Source of the DNA: an uncultured Gammaproteobacteria bacterium
GTDB lineage: Bacteria > Pseudomonadota > Gammaproteobacteria > HK1
NCBI GenBank assembly: GCA_958295465.1
Contig: OY282353.1
Coordinates: forward strand, 5,261,001-5,325,000
DNA length: 64,000 nucleotides
Direction: 5' to 3'
Under the pieces are notes generated by a model that was not told the DNA's origin, did not search any database, and saw only the letters and a program-made list of their open reading frames with translations. Positions 62,736 through 64,000 of this stretch are shown in pieces. Made by a program: the position numbers and the translations under genes. Numbering within the stretch: the stretch's first letter is position 1; each line of letters starts with the position of its first letter.

Positions 62736-64000
62736 ATGACCCGTGACCCGCGTTACGACGTACTCTTCGAGCCCGTTGCCATCGGGCCGGTGACGGCCCG
62801 CAACCGCTTCTACCAGGTGCCGCACTGCACCGGCATGGGCTACGACTACCCGCGCACCCTGAACCGCCTGCGCGAGATCAACGCCGAAGGCGGATGGGGC
62901 GTGGTGTGCACCGAGTTCTGCTCCATCCACCCATCCGCCCTCTCCAACCGGCAATGCACCCTGTGGGACGAGGACGACGTCGCGATGCTCGCCGACATGG
63001 TGGAGCGGGTACACCGGCACGGGGCGCTCGCCGGGGTGCAGCTCTGGTACGGCGGCTACTCGAACTACAACACCCTCACGCGGGAGCTGCCGCTCGGGCC
63101 GCACAGCGTGCCGGTGTGGCACGGTCCCGGCCAGACCCAGGCGATGACCCGCGCGGACATCCGCCGCCTGCGGCGCTGGCATCGGGAGGCGGCGCTACGC
63201 GCGAAGCGGGCGGGGTTCGACATCGTCTACGTCTATGCCGCGCACGGCTACCTGCCCGCGCAGTTCCTCTCGCCGATCCTCAACCAGCGTACCGACGAGT
63301 ACGGCGGCAGCTTCGAGAACCGGGCCCGCCTGATCCGGGAGCTGCTGGAGGAGACCAGGGACGCCGTCGGCGACGCTTGCGCGGTGGCGTTCCGGTTCGC
63401 GGTGGACAACCTCGACGCCGCGCTCGGGATCGCCCACGACGGCGAGGGCCGCGACCTGGTGGAGCTGGTAGCGGATGAGCCGGATCTCTGGGACGTGAAC
63501 ATCGCCAACTTCCAGTCCGACGCACTGCCCTCGCGGTTTGCGGGGGAGGCCGCGCAGGAGCCCTACGTCCGCTTCGTCAAGCGGGTCACCACCAGGCCGG
63601 TGGTCGGGGTGGGACGCTTCACATCGCCCGACACCATGATCGGCCAGATCAACCGCGGGGTGCTCGACTTCATCGGCGCGGCCCGGCCCTCCATCGCGGA
63701 CCCCTTCCTGCCGCGCAAGATCGAGGAGGGCCGGCCCGAGGACATCCGCGAGTGCATCGGCTGCAACATCTGCATCTGGAGCAACCACAAGGGGTTCCCG
63801 TTGCGCTGCACCCAGAACCCTACCCGCGGCGAAGAGTGGCGCCGGGGGTGGCATCCGGAGGAGATCGCCACCCGGCACGCCGACGAGAGCGTACTGGTGG
63901 TGGGCGCCGGTCCTGCCGGTCTCGAAGCGGCGCTCAGCCTCGGCCGCCGGGGCTACCGGGTGGTGCTGGCCGAGGCACTGACCGAGCTGGGCGGGCGTGT
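62736..64000 (+). CDS. Trimethylamine-dehydrogenase-like iron-sulfur flavoprotein (5' part)
   Basis: 421 codons are open to the window end. The TIM barrel carries the Cys31 of QVPHCTGMG, aligning with Cys30 that binds FMN covalently in trimethylamine dehydrogenase. YVYAAHGYLPAQFLSP follows, and the 4Fe-4S ligands are Cys340, 343, 346 and 358 (CIGCNICIWSNHKGFPLRC). The second nucleotide domain starts VVGAGPAG at about 388. By recalled alignment the TMADH aromatic cage Tyr60/Trp264/Trp355 becomes Phe61/Phe259/Asn350, so the substrate is probably another methylated amine or an N-methyl amino acid. ATG 62736 follows GAGGGGG. Confidence 0.88.
   Translation, partial: MTRDPRYDVLFEPVAIGPVTARNRFYQVPHCTGMGYDYPRTLNRLREINAEGGWGVVCTEFCSIHPSALSNRQCTLWDEDDVAMLADMVERVHRHGALAGVQLWYGGYSNYNTLTRELPLGPHSVPVWHGPGQTQAMTRADIRRLRRWHREAALRAKRAGFDIVYVYAAHGYLPAQFLSPILNQRTDEYGGSFENRARLIRELLEETRDAVGDACAVAFRFAVDNLDAALGIAHDGEGRDLVELVADEPDLWDVNIANFQSDALPSRFAGEAAQEPYVRFVKRVTTRPVVGVGRFTSPDTMIGQINRGVLDFIGAARPSIADPFLPRKIEEGRPEDIRECIGCNICIWSNHKGFPLRCTQNPTRGEEWRRGWHPEEIATRHADESVLVVGAGPAGLEAALSLGRRGYRVVLAEALTELGGR

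Overview
The window is GC-rich and densely coded, with short intergenic gaps, GTG and TTG starts next to good Shine-Dalgarno sequences, and many acyl-CoA, short-chain dehydrogenase (SDR) and uptake genes. This fits an aerobic heterotrophic proteobacterium (alpha or gamma). I see no rRNA, tRNA or taxonomic marker that would settle the genus. Gene remnants, fragmented mobile or defence genes, and short repeats inside genes are common, so the genome looks actively eroding and recombining.

Layout. 0-11.3 kb: the start of a Schlafen-like AlbA_2 gene with a duplicated 120-bp element upstream, then a PfkB kinase, a glyoxalase-fold protein and peptide deformylase. Next comes a minus-strand lipid-type block of SCP2-like thiolase, an HMG-CoA-synthase-like protein fused to DUF35, and an SDR. 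It is followed by adenine phosphoribosyltransferase, a YtcJ-like amidohydrolase and a frameshifted O6-methylguanine methyltransferase. 11.4-14.8 kb: ruins of a type I-G (I-U) CRISPR-Cas operon (csb1, a Cas3 HD piece, cas7, csb2), broken by an Rpn nuclease fragment and ended by an IS66 transposase remnant. 15-19 kb: a molybdenum hydroxylase large subunit without its partner subunits, a deaminase stub and a glycosyltransferase with an internal 72-bp repeat.

19-30 kb is a second accessory region. It holds one intact Rpn gene between partial copies of itself, remnants of type III restriction-modification genes, a small membrane protein, then the large fused acyl-CoA mutase icmF. After icmF comes a compact overlapping cassette hsdM-MNT-HEPN-hsdS-ORF110 with no hsdR, closed by a stray 96-bp piece of icmF.

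30-64 kb is mostly ordinary metabolism and transport: NRDE and HIT proteins, a haloacid dehalogenase, an SDR, PmbA, a formylglycine-enzyme-like protein, an RND adaptor, a sodium:solute symporter with its small subunit, and a complete branched-chain amino-acid type ABC transporter (livK-H-M-G-F). Further on are glutaryl-CoA dehydrogenase facing a CoA-transferase, a Dyp peroxidase, a YbdK-type glutamate-cysteine ligase, a formyltransferase and a sugar-acid block (two SDRs and a D-erythronate dehydrogenase-like gene). The window ends with a MarR/EmrA pair, a DUF849 beta-keto acid cleavage enzyme and the first 421 codons of a trimethylamine-dehydrogenase-like flavoprotein.

Taken together, the cell appears to import amino- or carboxylic-acid substrates (liv, symporter), activate them as CoA esters and oxidise them (CoA-transferase, GcdH, thiolase, SDRs, IcmF). 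It may also use quaternary or methylated amines (DUF849 enzyme, TMADH-like protein). Several defence systems have been acquired and then mostly destroyed.
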